Source of the DNA: Actinomadura meyerae
GTDB taxonomy: Bacteria; Actinomycetota; Actinomycetes; Streptosporangiales; Streptosporangiaceae
Assembly (NCBI RefSeq): GCF_900188445.1
Contig: NZ_FZOR01000020.1
Coordinates: 1-64,000 of the forward strand
Direction of reading: 5' to 3'
Length of the DNA: 64,000 bases
Below, one piece after another: positions 15,523-23,313 of the stretch. The translations under genes were made by a program, and so were the position numbers. The notes beneath the pieces were generated by a model. The model had not been told where the DNA came from. It did no database searches and saw nothing but the letters and a program-made list of their open reading frames with translations. Positions within the stretch are counted from its first letter, which is position 1; each line of letters begins with the position of its first letter.

Positions 15523-16545
15523 GTGAAACTCGATGTGCAGCTCGACGGCCGCCCGGACGAGGCGGCGCAGCGCGCCCGCACGCTGATCGGCGCCGGGGTG
15601 GACGGCCTGTTCACCTTCGAGGGCCCGCACGACGTCTTCCTTCCGCTGGCCGTCGCGGCCGGGTCGCCGGACGTCCCGCCGACCGACCTGATGACCAACG
15701 TCGCGATCGCGATCCCGCGCAGCCCGATGCACCTGGCCAACACCGCCTACGACCTGCAGCTGCTGAGCGGTGGCAGGTTCCGGCTCGGGCTCGGCTCGCA
15801 GATCAGGCCGCACATCGAGAACCGGTACGGGGCGTCCTGGAGCAGGCCGGCGGCCCGGATGCGCGAGATCGTGCTCGCGGTGAAGGCGATCCTGAACTCC
15901 TGGCAGGACGGCACCCGGCTCGACTTCCGCGGGGAGTTCACCAAGCACACCCTGATGCCCCCGACGTTCGCCCCCGGGCCGAACCCCCACGGCGTCCCGC
16001 CGGTCCTGCTTGGCGCGCTGGGTCCGCTGATGACCCGGACCGCGGCGGAGGTCGCCGACGGGCTGCTGGTGATGCCGTTCCACAGCCGCCGCCACTTCCG
16101 CGAGCGCACCCTCCCGGCCGTGGCCGAGGGCCTGGAGCGGGCGGGGCGCGAGCGGATCGACATCTACCCGCAGGCGATCGTCGCGATGGGCCGCACCCCC
16201 GCCGAGATCGAGGCCGCGGCCTTCGGCGTGAGGGGGCTGCTGGCGTTCTACGGCTCGACACCGGCGTACAGGCCGGTCCTGGACGTCGAGGGCTGGGGAG
16301 ATCTGCAGCCCGAGCTGAACGCGCTCTCGAAGGCCGGCGACGTCATGTCCATGATCGGCCTGATCGACGACACGATGATGCGGACGCTGGCCGTCGTCGG
16401 AACGCCGGCCGAGTGCGCCGCCGAGATCAGGGACCGGTTCGGCGACGTGGCCGAGCGCGTCTGCGCGTACTTCCCCGGGACGACCCACCCGCCGGAGACC
16501 ATCGCCGCCCTCGCGGCCGCGCTGCGGGACGACGCCGCCGGCTGA
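15523..16545 (+). CDS. F420-dependent LLM-class oxidoreductase
   Basis: A protein of 340 residues from GTG 15523, which has GGAG about 9 bp upstream; the open frame runs back to 15439 but that would cover the DosR-like box. It is a luciferase-like TIM barrel: a VDGLFTFEGPHDVFLPLA opening, then NVAIAIPRSPMHLANTAYDL and LSGGRFRLGLGSQIRPHIE, the pattern of the MSMEG_2256-type (TIGR03617) F420 group. These reduce or oxidise small molecules with coenzyme F420 in the cytoplasm. It diverges from the universal stress gene, and the box between may regulate it as well. Confidence 0.85.
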   Translation: MKLDVQLDGRPDEAAQRARTLIGAGVDGLFTFEGPHDVFLPLAVAAGSPDVPPTDLMTNVAIAIPRSPMHLANTAYDLQLLSGGRFRLGLGSQIRPHIENRYGASWSRPAARMREIVLAVKAILNSWQDGTRLDFRGEFTKHTLMPPTFAPGPNPHGVPPVLLGALGPLMTRTAAEVADGLLVMPFHSRRHFRERTLPAVAEGLERAGRERIDIYPQAIVAMGRTPAEIEAAAFGVRGLLAFYGSTPAYRPVLDVEGWGDLQPELNALSKAGDVMSMIGLIDDTMMRTLAVVGTPAECAAEIRDRFGDVAERVCAYFPGTTHPPETIAALAAALRDDAAG

Positions 16546-16591
16546 CCCGCCGTCCGGTCACGCAGGCCCGGTCACGCCAGGCCGGTCACGA

Positions 16592-17560
16592 CTACCGCTG
16601 GGCCGCCCGGCGGTAGTCGCTCGGCGACGCGTCGTAGGCCGTGCGGAACGCGCGGGTGAAGGCCGAGTGGTGGGCGAAGCCCCAGCGGGCGCCGATGTCG
16701 CGGACGGGGACCGCCCGCTGGGCCGGGTCCGCCAGGTCGCGGGCGGCGCGCTCCAGGCGCAGCCGGCGGATCAGCGCCCCGACGGTGTCGTCCTCGTCCT
16801 CGAAGAGCCGGTACAGATGGCTGAGCGAGATGTGGTGCGCGGCCGCGACGGCGTGCGGAGTCAGCTCCGGATCGTGCAGGTTCCTGCGGATGAAGGCGCG
16901 GACGCGCAGCACCAGCGCCCGCCGGTGCGCCTCGGGGGACAGCTCCCGGCCGGCGTCGGCGGTGTGGGCGAGCAGCGCGGAGACGAGGTCGGTCAGGACG
17001 GCGCCGAGGCGGGGGCCGTCGGTCGCCAGGTAGGCGCCGGTGTCGGCGCACAGGCGGGTGAGGAAGCCCGCGAGCAGCGCTCCGACGCCCTCGTGCCCCG
17101 AGAGCGGCCGGCCGATCGCCCGGTCGGCGCTCCTGCGCGGCAGCGCCAGGAGGTCCTTGGGGACCTCGACCCCGATGGACGTGACCGGTTGGTCACCACG
17201 GCCGACCCAGACCGTGCACGGCTCGGAGGAGTTCTGGCTGTGCAGGTCGTAGGGCCGGTACTCGGACTGGTGGACGCCCCGCTCCGCCCCCGCCGTCCCC
17301 TTGACGACGAGCGTGAGGTTGTAGGTCTCGGGGTCGGAGCGCCTGACCAGCCCGGCCGTCCGCCTGGAGAGCAGGGGCTGCACGGTCGCCGGCCACACGG
17401 TCACCTCGCCCAGCAGCAGGGTGCGCGTGCGGCCGCGGAAGTCCGCGGCGTGGTCGCTGCTCAGATCCACGGGGCAATGGGTGCGCCCCATCCATTCCCG
17501 CCAGCGGTCGAACCGGTCGGCCGGGGGATGGTCCTCGGTCCGGTACACCGTCTCGATCAA
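16592..17560 (-). CDS. AraC-family regulator with AraC-binding-like sensor
   Basis: A protein of about 322 residues if translation begins at TTG 17560 (IETVYRTEDHPPADRFDRWRE), which has GGAGG 5 bp before it and gives the N-terminus usual in this group; a GTG at 17572 is the alternative. The N-terminal 200 residues are the AraC-binding-like domain 2 type; the C-terminal 100 hold two HTH motifs (ELTPHAVAAAHHISLSHLYRL and PVRDIGARWGFAHHSAFTRA) ending ASPSDYRRA. It is transcribed away from the Imm49-like gene across a 185-bp region with no clear operator. Its target is not known. Confidence 0.8.
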   Translation of the reverse strand: MIETVYRTEDHPPADRFDRWREWMGRTHCPVDLSSDHAADFRGRTRTLLLGEVTVWPATVQPLLSRRTAGLVRRSDPETYNLTLVVKGTAGAERGVHQSEYRPYDLHSQNSSEPCTVWVGRGDQPVTSIGVEVPKDLLALPRRSADRAIGRPLSGHEGVGALLAGFLTRLCADTGAYLATDGPRLGAVLTDLVSALLAHTADAGRELSPEAHRRALVLRVRAFIRRNLHDPELTPHAVAAAHHISLSHLYRLFEDEDDTVGALIRRLRLERAARDLADPAQRAVPVRDIGARWGFAHHSAFTRAFRTAYDASPSDYRRAAQR

Positions 17561-17745
17561 GGGGACCTCCACGCCCTCAGCGGAGACCACGATACTAAGC
17601 GGCTTTCTTTCGAGGGCATTTCCGTGCGTGCGGCGACCCGGGCATCGATGGATGAGATGCGGAGCCGCCATTCGGGACGCACTGTCAATGGATCTGGGAG
17701 GCGGTGTCGAGCGCGATCGATTCGCATGGGCGAAGGTAAGGGCCC

Positions 17746-18675
17746 GTGAATGAGATTCCCTGTCACGAGGTCGAAAGAACGCTCCTCGACGAGGCGCGCA
17801 CCGATATCGAGAGGCGGACGTTCTCGCGCTGGCACGCGATGCGCTGGGGGTACGAACTCGAACCCGAGGCGTTCGCGCGGACCTGCGACGAGCTCCTGGA
17901 CCATGTCGCGGCCTGCGCCCAGTCCGACCCGGCACTGCCGGGGAAGGCGGTGCGCGCCGCGCTGCGGACCGCCGCGGAGTGCGCGGCTGCCGTCCTGGAC
18001 CGCAGGCTCATGCCGAACGGCGACTTCGACGTCGACTTCCCCGTCCTCACCGACCGGTACGGCCCCACGAGGCTGACCACCCCCGAGAGCTCCTACTCCA
18101 TGGAGAAACCCCAGCCGCCGCCGGTCGCCGAGTGGGTCAGGGCGTACGCGCTGTGCCTGGTCAGCACCGCCTTCGAGGCGCCGTGGCACCGGAACATGGT
18201 CCTCAAGTTCGACGTGGCGCGCGAGATCCACTCCTTCCGCGCCGAAACGCAGGCCGCCCTCGCCGAGATGGACGCACTGGCCGGCTACATCGTCGACGGC
18301 GACGTCCCTCCGCTGGTCGCCAAGCCGGACCGGCAGGACCGCGCGACCGCCGCGCTCCGCCTGGACGCGGCCGGGCCGCTGACCCCCGACCAGCGGCTGC
18401 TGCGCGTGCTGCTCGACGACGACCGGTCCGCCTTCCAGCGGGCCCTGGCCGACCGGCTCGAGCGGTACCGCGAGGAGATCGGCGACGATCCCGCCCCCCT
18501 GACGCTGCTTCCCCTCCCGGCCATCGCCCTGGCGCACCTGGCGGTCCTCGCCCACGGATGGCGGCTCGACGTCCGCTCCGGCTACCTGCCCGAAGGGCTG
18601 CTTCCCGAGCCCTCTCCCGGCCCGGACCTCCGGCACCGTGACCGGATCCGGGTCCACCCGCACGACGGCGGGTAG
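17746..18675 (+). CDS. Imm49-like immunity family protein
   Basis: A protein of 309 residues from GTG 17746. It is mostly helical. The C-terminal third, with QRLLRVLLDDDRSAFQRALA followed by an LxxLPLPAIALAHLA helix and GYLPEGLLP at about 225-300, matches the ending of actinobacterial Imm49 proteins (L..D...F...L...L..., then A.A.L....G......S.YLP..LL). Imm49 is a predicted immunity protein for polymorphic toxins. No toxin gene is next to it here, so it is either an orphan immunity gene or has another role. The assignment is from remembered family pattern only. Confidence 0.65.
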   Translation: MNEIPCHEVERTLLDEARTDIERRTFSRWHAMRWGYELEPEAFARTCDELLDHVAACAQSDPALPGKAVRAALRTAAECAAAVLDRRLMPNGDFDVDFPVLTDRYGPTRLTTPESSYSMEKPQPPPVAEWVRAYALCLVSTAFEAPWHRNMVLKFDVAREIHSFRAETQAALAEMDALAGYIVDGDVPPLVAKPDRQDRATAALRLDAAGPLTPDQRLLRVLLDDDRSAFQRALADRLERYREEIGDDPAPLTLLPLPAIALAHLAVLAHGWRLDVRSGYLPEGLLPEPSPGPDLRHRDRIRVHPHDGG

Positions 18676-18740
18676 GCGGTTCGCCCGGACGGTGACGTAC
18701 CGTGTTCGTCACTCGATGATCAGAAGGGGGCGTGGGAGGC

Positions 18741-19565
18741 ATGCCGGGAACGGCGGTCGCGCTGTGGCGGTATCCGGTCAAGTCGATGCTGGGGGAGGAG
18801 CTGTCCTCGGTGGAGGTGGCGGCGACCGGCCTCGCCGGTGACCGCCGCTGGGCGCTGCTCGACGCCGGAACCGGGCGGATCGCGAGTGCCAAGAGCCCCC
18901 GGCTCTGGCGCGCCCTGCTGACGATGTCGGCGGTGGCCGAGGGCGACGGCGTCCGGATCGTCCTGCCGGACGGCCGCGCGGTGCGCGGCGGCGACCCCGC
19001 CGCCGACGCAGAGCTGTCCAAGGAGCTCGGCCGGGAGGTCGTGCTCACCGCCACCCGCCCCGAGGGCGCCACGGTGGCGCGGGCCGTCCCCGACCAGGTG
19101 CTCGCGGCGGGGGTCGCCGCCGAGGTGGAGGACGAGGAGGTCGTGCTCGGGCAGGGCTCCCCGCCCGGCACGTTCGTCGACTTCGCGCCCGTCCACCTGG
19201 TCGGCACGGCGACGCTGGACGCGATCGCCGCGGCGGGGGAGCGCGGCGTCATGGAGGCCGCGCGGTACCGGCCCAACATCGTGCTCGGCACCGAGGGGCC
19301 GGGCTTCGGCGAGAACGCCTGGGCCGGCCGGGAGCTGGCGGTCGGGGAGGCCGTCCTGCGCGTCATGGCGGCGACGCCGCGCTGCTCGGTGCCGACGCTG
19401 GAGCACGGCGCGCTGCCCCGCGACACCGCCGCGCTGAAGGTCCCCGCCCGGCTGAACCTCGTGGAGCCGATGCCCGGACTCGGGGAGCGCCCCTGCGCGG
19501 GCGTGTACGCGCAGGTCGTGACGCCGGGCCGGGTGACGGCGGGAGACCCGTTCCACCTGCTGTGA
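18741..19565 (+). CDS. MOSC-domain protein
   Basis: A protein of 274 residues. ATG 18741 is chosen because AAGGGGG lies 11 bp upstream; GTG 18732 is in frame. The N-terminal beta-barrel part starts WRYPVKSMLGEEL, the usual MOSC_N opening, and the C-terminal MOSC domain includes FVDFAPVHLVGTATLDA near 150, RYRPNIVLGT near 178 and ATPRCSVPT near 215 with the conserved molybdenum-cofactor cysteine. Homologues are mARC/YcbX-type reductases of N-hydroxylated compounds. It is a single gene followed by a hairpin terminator. Confidence 0.85.
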   Translation: MPGTAVALWRYPVKSMLGEELSSVEVAATGLAGDRRWALLDAGTGRIASAKSPRLWRALLTMSAVAEGDGVRIVLPDGRAVRGGDPAADAELSKELGREVVLTATRPEGATVARAVPDQVLAAGVAAEVEDEEVVLGQGSPPGTFVDFAPVHLVGTATLDAIAAAGERGVMEAARYRPNIVLGTEGPGFGENAWAGRELAVGEAVLRVMAATPRCSVPTLEHGALPRDTAALKVPARLNLVEPMPGLGERPCAGVYAQVVTPGRVTAGDPFHLL

Positions 19566-19572
19566 CGGTACG

Positions 19573-19602
19573 GCGGGCGGCCGTCGCGCTCCGGCCGCCC
19601 GC
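19573..19602 (+). terminator. Hairpin terminator after the MOSC gene
   Basis: GCGGGCGGCCG (19573-19583) pairs with CGGCCGCCCGC (19592-19602) around an 8-base loop. Confidence 0.65.
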
Positions 19603-19650
19603 TCCGGCACCGGCGAGTTCGCCCCGGAGGGCACGGGCCGGGCAGCGGAG

Positions 19651-19668
19651 ACATAGCAGGCTCTATGT
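19651..19668. promoter_or_regulatory. Second ACATAG...CTATGT palindrome, downstream of the thioesterase
   Basis: ACATAGCAGGCTCTATGT shares both 6-bp arms and the overall length of 18 with the palindrome at 20402-20419. It lies 26 bp past the thioesterase stop. It is too AT-rich in its arms to be a good terminator and is more likely a second binding site for the nearby TetR regulator. Confidence 0.5.
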
Positions 19669-19694
19669 GCTCCGCACGGCAGCCGCGCGGGGTG

Positions 19695-20360
19695 TCAGCC
19701 GTCCACCGCCGGGGTCCCCGCGGGCTGGATGAACACCCCGTCGGCCTCGACGGTCACGCCCTCGGCGTCGGAGATCGACGCGACCACGAACACCTTGCGG
19801 CCCTCCTCGCGGACGATCCTCGCCTCCAGGCGGAGGGGGCCGAGGGGCGTGCCGCGCCGGTAGCGCATGGTGAGCGTCCCCGTGAAGGTCGTCCGGCGCA
19901 TCGCGGACGCCGTCACCCCCATGATGTGGTCGAGGAGCATCGCGGAGACCCCGCCGTGCACCAGCCCGGGAGGCCCCTCGTAGGCCGCGCCGAGGACGAC
20001 GTCGGCGTGGCATCCCGACGCGTCGTGCACGACCTCCAGTGGCGGCGCGATCGCGTTCGCCGCGCCGACCACGGCGTTGCCCCAGTTCCAGGCCCGGAAC
20101 TCGGCGTTGTACCTGATGCCGGCGGGGCCGGGCAGCTGGGCGGCGCGGAGCCGGTCGACGAGCAGGGCCAGCTCGTCGCGGACCCGGTGCACCTCGTCGT
20201 CGGCGACCGTCGTGCGGATCGTGGCGTCGACCAGCTCGCGGACGGTGCCGGCCAGCGACGCCATCACCGCTTCCCGGCGGTCCACCTCGGGGGTCGGCGT
20301 GTCGTCGCGGACGAACCCGCCCGCGCCCACCGCTCCTGCATCGGGGAAACGGCTCGTCAT
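19695..20360 (-). CDS. PaaI-family hotdog thioesterase
   Basis: A protein of 221 residues. The hotdog domain is at about 100-215: GPPGLVHGGVSAMLLDHIMG (the H-G-G motif with the helix-borne acidic residue) and TGTLTMRYRRGTPLGPLRLEA. The first 90 residues are a helical extension seen in actinobacterial acyl-CoA thioesterases of the MSMEG/Rv-type PaaI group. Such enzymes release fatty or aromatic acids from CoA in the cytoplasm. It is divergent from a TetR regulator, with a palindromic operator between, so repression by that regulator is likely. Confidence 0.82.
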   Translation of the reverse strand: MTSRFPDAGAVGAGGFVRDDTPTPEVDRREAVMASLAGTVRELVDATIRTTVADDEVHRVRDELALLVDRLRAAQLPGPAGIRYNAEFRAWNWGNAVVGAANAIAPPLEVVHDASGCHADVVLGAAYEGPPGLVHGGVSAMLLDHIMGVTASAMRRTTFTGTLTMRYRRGTPLGPLRLEARIVREEGRKVFVVASISDAEGVTVEADGVFIQPAGTPAVDG

Positions 20361-20401
20361 GCGCCGACCGTATACCGGAAAGATCGGCGCCGCCACTCAT
20401 C

Positions 20402-20419
20402 ACATAGAGGTCTCTATGT
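20402..20419. promoter_or_regulatory. Palindromic operator between thioesterase and TetR genes
   Basis: ACATAGAG and CTCTATGT form a perfect 8-bp inverted repeat with GT between. It lies 42 bp before the thioesterase start and 45 bp before the TetR start. Confidence 0.65.
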
Positions 20420-20463
20420 CTAACTCCGGCGCTCGCCGGGCCGCCCGCCCTACAATCGGCCGC

Positions 20464-21153
20464 GTGACCGAGCCCTCGACCGGCCGGGACGCGGAGCCGA
20501 AGGGCGCGGCGGGCCCTGGCGACACCGCCGCCCCGCTGAACGCGCGGGGCGCCCGGCTCAACCGGCGCGGCCTGGAGACGCGCGCCCGGGTGATCGAGAC
20601 GGCCGCCGGCCTGCTCGCCGGCGGCGGGCACGGCGGCGAGATCAGCGCCAACCTCGTCGCGAAGCGCGCCGGAGTCACCTGGGGCACGGTCCAGCACCAG
20701 TTCGGGGACGTCGACGGGCTATGGGCCGCGGTCCTGGAGGAACTGGGCGGCCAGGGCGAGATGCTGCCGGCGGCGGACATGGACGACGGGTCCGTCACCG
20801 AACGGATGATCCGGATCGTCGACGCGCTCTGGGCGGGGCTCGACTCGCCTCCCGGGCGGGCCGTGGCGACCCTGCGCGGCCTGCTGCCCCGCGACACGGC
20901 CGAGCTCGCCGCGACCTACCCGCGGACCGCCGCGCAGCTCGCCCGGTGGGACCGCCGCTGGCGGCGCGCCTACGCGCGGGCTTTCCGGGGGCTCGTCGTC
21001 GACGCCTACCGCCTGGAGCGCGTGCGCCACCTCCTCCCGGCCGCCGTCCACGGCCTCTACATGGAGCAGCGGCTGAGCACGTGGACCGACGTCGACGAGG
21101 CGCGCGCCGTGCTGGCCGAATCGGTCGCCGGCTACCTCGAAGCCCGGCCCTAG
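20464..21153 (+). CDS. TetR-family regulator
   Basis: A protein of 229 residues from GTG 20464. After a disordered 30-residue lead comes the TetR DNA-binding domain (RRGLETRARVIETAAGLLA, then ISANLVAKRAGVTWGTVQHQF at about 58-80). The ligand domain fills the rest. The recognition helix WGTVQHQFGDVDGLW is typical. It diverges from the PaaI thioesterase and probably represses it and itself through the ACATAG palindromes. A long GC hairpin follows its stop. Confidence 0.85.
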   Translation: MTEPSTGRDAEPKGAAGPGDTAAPLNARGARLNRRGLETRARVIETAAGLLAGGGHGGEISANLVAKRAGVTWGTVQHQFGDVDGLWAAVLEELGGQGEMLPAADMDDGSVTERMIRIVDALWAGLDSPPGRAVATLRGLLPRDTAELAATYPRTAAQLARWDRRWRRAYARAFRGLVVDAYRLERVRHLLPAAVHGLYMEQRLSTWTDVDEARAVLAESVAGYLEARP

Positions 21154-21185
21154 AGCCGGCCCTAGAGGACGCGTCACGCCCGGAT

Positions 21186-21225
21186 GCCGCCGCCCGCCGG
21201 GCGGGTTCGCCCGGCGGGCGGCGGC
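21186..21225. terminator. Long GC hairpin terminator between convergent genes
   Basis: A 17-bp perfect stem (GCCGC plus CGCCCGCCGGGC, then GCCCGGCGGGCG plus GCGGC) with a GGGTTC loop, between the TetR gene and the GH6 gene. Confidence 0.75.
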
Positions 21226-21274
21226 CTTCCCGCCCGGGCACCGCGTCCGGGCGCGGTGTCCGGGCGCGGTCAGG

Positions 21275-22474
21275 TCAGCGGAGCGGAGGGACGGCGCGCT
21301 GGGAGAGGCCCAGGGCGTACTCGGGCCACCAGGCGCCGGCCGCCGGGTCGACCACGCCGTACTCGGGGTCCTCCGGGCCGGCGGTGCCGCGGGTGCACTG
21401 GCCGTCGGACTCGCCGGGCCGCTTGATCCAGAGGAAGGCGTCGACCAGGGGATCGCCGGTGCGGGTCGAGGGCCGGGCACCGAGGCCGCGGCCCGGCGGG
21501 TTGCACCACACCTCCGGGTCGGTGTACTCGTCCTCCGGCGGCGTCCACGGTCCCTGGCCGTTGCGGCTGGTGTCCAGGACGAAGTGCGGGAGCATGCGCG
21601 GGTCGTCCGGGACGGTGGCCAGGTCGGCGTCGGTGCAGGCGGACGCGCCCGTCCGCACCCGGAACCGCAGGCACTTCGACAACCGGGTGCCGTAGGCGAC
21701 CAGCTCGTCCGTGCCGCGGTAGTTGGAGACGTTGAGCGCGAAGCCGTCGGCCTTGGCGATGCCGCCCCTGAGCAGGCGGCTGGCCATGCCGAGCTGGGCC
21801 CGCGGTTCGCCGTATCCGGCGTCGTAGTCGTCGAGCGGCTGCCAGTCGGAGTGCCCGGAGTCCACGTAGACGCCGGTGTGCGGCAGCCGCTGGAGCGTGT
21901 CGACCGCGTAGTTGATCTCGCGGAAGCGCTCGTCGACCCGGGCGGGGTCCTCGGGGGTCCCGGTGGTGCCGCCGCCGCCCTCGTTGCACCACGGCTCGCT
22001 GGACAGCAGCGCGAGCCCGTCCGGCTCGACGATCACGACGGCGCGGCCGCCGCCGATCCCCCGGGCGAACGCGTCGATCCAGGCGCGGTAGGCGGCCTCG
22101 TCCGGAGCACCGCCCGCCGAGTACTGCGAGCAGTCCCGGCCGGGGACGTAGTACGCGACGAGCACCGGGACGGCGTGCTGCCGGGCCGCGCTCGCCATCG
22201 TCCGCCGTACCGCCGCCCGCACCTCGGCGGGCGTGCCGCTGGTGAACCAGACCGCCTGCGAGACCTTCGACAGGGCCCGCATGTGCGCGGCGTCGGCGGT
22301 GCGCCCCTCGGCCGCCCAGATCTCGGCCTGCCGCCCCGCGTTGCCGTCCGGCTCGACGTAGAACCGGACCTTCCGGTCCAGCGGGTTGTCGTGTCCTAAC
22401 GCCTGCGCCGGCGCCGCGAGGACCGCGACGATGCCCGCCGCGACGGCGGCGAGCATCCCGATGCGTCGTCTCAT
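21275..22474 (-). CDS. Secreted GH6 cellulase (endoglucanase or cellobiohydrolase)
   Basis: A protein of 399 residues. The first 27 residues are a Sec signal (MRRRIGMLAAVAAGIVAVLAA, cut after AQA). The catalytic domain is GH6: YYVPGRDCSQYSAGGA near 105, VVIVEPDGLALL near 150 with the catalytic acid Asp, YVDSGHSDWQPL near 210, NVSNYRGTDELV near 258 and DTSRNGQGPW near 315. Glycoside hydrolase family 6 enzymes cut cellulose with inversion. No cellulose-binding module is seen. ATG 22474 has GGAG 6 bp upstream. A perfect CebR box lies 40 bp upstream, so induction by cellobiose or cello-oligosaccharides is expected. Confidence 0.92.
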   Translation of the reverse strand: MRRRIGMLAAVAAGIVAVLAAPAQALGHDNPLDRKVRFYVEPDGNAGRQAEIWAAEGRTADAAHMRALSKVSQAVWFTSGTPAEVRAAVRRTMASAARQHAVPVLVAYYVPGRDCSQYSAGGAPDEAAYRAWIDAFARGIGGGRAVVIVEPDGLALLSSEPWCNEGGGGTTGTPEDPARVDERFREINYAVDTLQRLPHTGVYVDSGHSDWQPLDDYDAGYGEPRAQLGMASRLLRGGIAKADGFALNVSNYRGTDELVAYGTRLSKCLRFRVRTGASACTDADLATVPDDPRMLPHFVLDTSRNGQGPWTPPEDEYTDPEVWCNPPGRGLGARPSTRTGDPLVDAFLWIKRPGESDGQCTRGTAGPEDPEYGVVDPAAGAWWPEYALGLSQRAVPPLR

Positions 22475-22513
22475 CCGTACTCCAGGGTCTCGGGGTGGGA
22501 GAGCGCACGATCG

Positions 22514-22527
22514 TGGGAGCGCTCCCA
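22514..22527. promoter_or_regulatory. CebR-type operator of the cellulase gene
   Basis: TGGGAGCGCTCCCA is the exact 14-bp palindrome bound by the LacI-family cellobiose repressor CebR in actinomycetes. It lies 40 bp before the GH6 start. A half-site TGGGAG occurs at 22496, nearer the gene. Confidence 0.92.
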
Positions 22528-22667
22528 TGGGAGTCTCATCACCCTCCGGAGATCCGTCAAGACCCAACATCACGACCCGGCACCACTTCCGGGCCGTGCG
22601 TCCGGCGGCGGCCTCGCGCCCGCGCACCGCCGCGGCGGACGCGAGGCCGTGCCGACCGGTGGAGAGG

Positions 22668-23252
22668 TCAGGCCGGGGGCGTCCAGCCCGGGTCGCGGCC
22701 GGAGAGCGCGAGCGCCCGCCGGAAGGCGGGGGCGTCCGCGCCCACCGGCACGGGCTCGGCGAACCCGTCGTACTGCCGGTACATCTCGGCCTGCTCCTCG
22801 ACGACTCCCAGCAGGTACCCGCCGGCCTCCGGCGAGACGCCGAACTCCTGCCCCGTCGCGGCGGCGACGTCCCAGCCGTGCAGGGCCATCTCCAGGATGA
22901 GCAGTCCGGCGACCTCGGACGCGGGTGACGCCGCGTAGCCCAGATCGATCTCGCCCTCCCACGCGGAGGGGTCGGCCCAGGCCGCGACGGCCCGGTCGAG
23001 CTGGGCGGCGTAGTCCTGCGCCCAGGCCGGGTCGGCGGTGAAGTCGCGCTCGGTGAGCTCCTGCGGAAGCTGCTTGCGCAGCGCGCGGTGCTCCAGCCCG
23101 TGCGAGGTGTAGACCACCCAGTGGTTCACCAGCGCCCGCAGGTCGAACTCCGCGCAGGGAGTCGGGCCGGTCATCCTCTCCGGGGGCACGCCGCGGGCGA
23201 CGCGGGCGGCCTCGGCGGCGCATTCCTTCATATATGTGTGCAGGTCGTTCAT
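22668..23252 (-). CDS. TIGR03086-family (mycothiol/DinB-like) protein
   Basis: A protein of 194 residues. It starts with a helix (LHTYMKECAAEAARVARGV) followed by TGPTPCAEFDLRALVNHWV, the T-P-C-x-x-x-x-L-x-x-H pattern of TIGR03086 proteins, relatives of mycothiol-dependent maleylpyruvate isomerase with a DinB-like four-helix bundle and a metal-binding His triad (H near 47, and ALHGWDVA near 140). Mycothiol S-transfer or detoxification is the usual guess for the family. It is divergent from an AraC regulator, 61 bp away. Confidence 0.82.
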   Translation of the reverse strand: MNDLHTYMKECAAEAARVARGVPPERMTGPTPCAEFDLRALVNHWVVYTSHGLEHRALRKQLPQELTERDFTADPAWAQDYAAQLDRAVAAWADPSAWEGEIDLGYAASPASEVAGLLILEMALHGWDVAAATGQEFGVSPEAGGYLLGVVEEQAEMYRQYDGFAEPVPVGADAPAFRRALALSGRDPGWTPPA

Positions 23253-23313
23253 GGTGCTTACGCTAGGGAGACCACCGGGGACGGGTCTTGGAGGAACGCG
23301 CCAAAGTACCCTG

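Noticed and set aside
16546..16591. Short repeats of CCGGTCACG between convergent genes, considered as a repeat array
   Set aside because: Only three uneven copies within 46 bp; no spacer regularity, so not a CRISPR or functional array.
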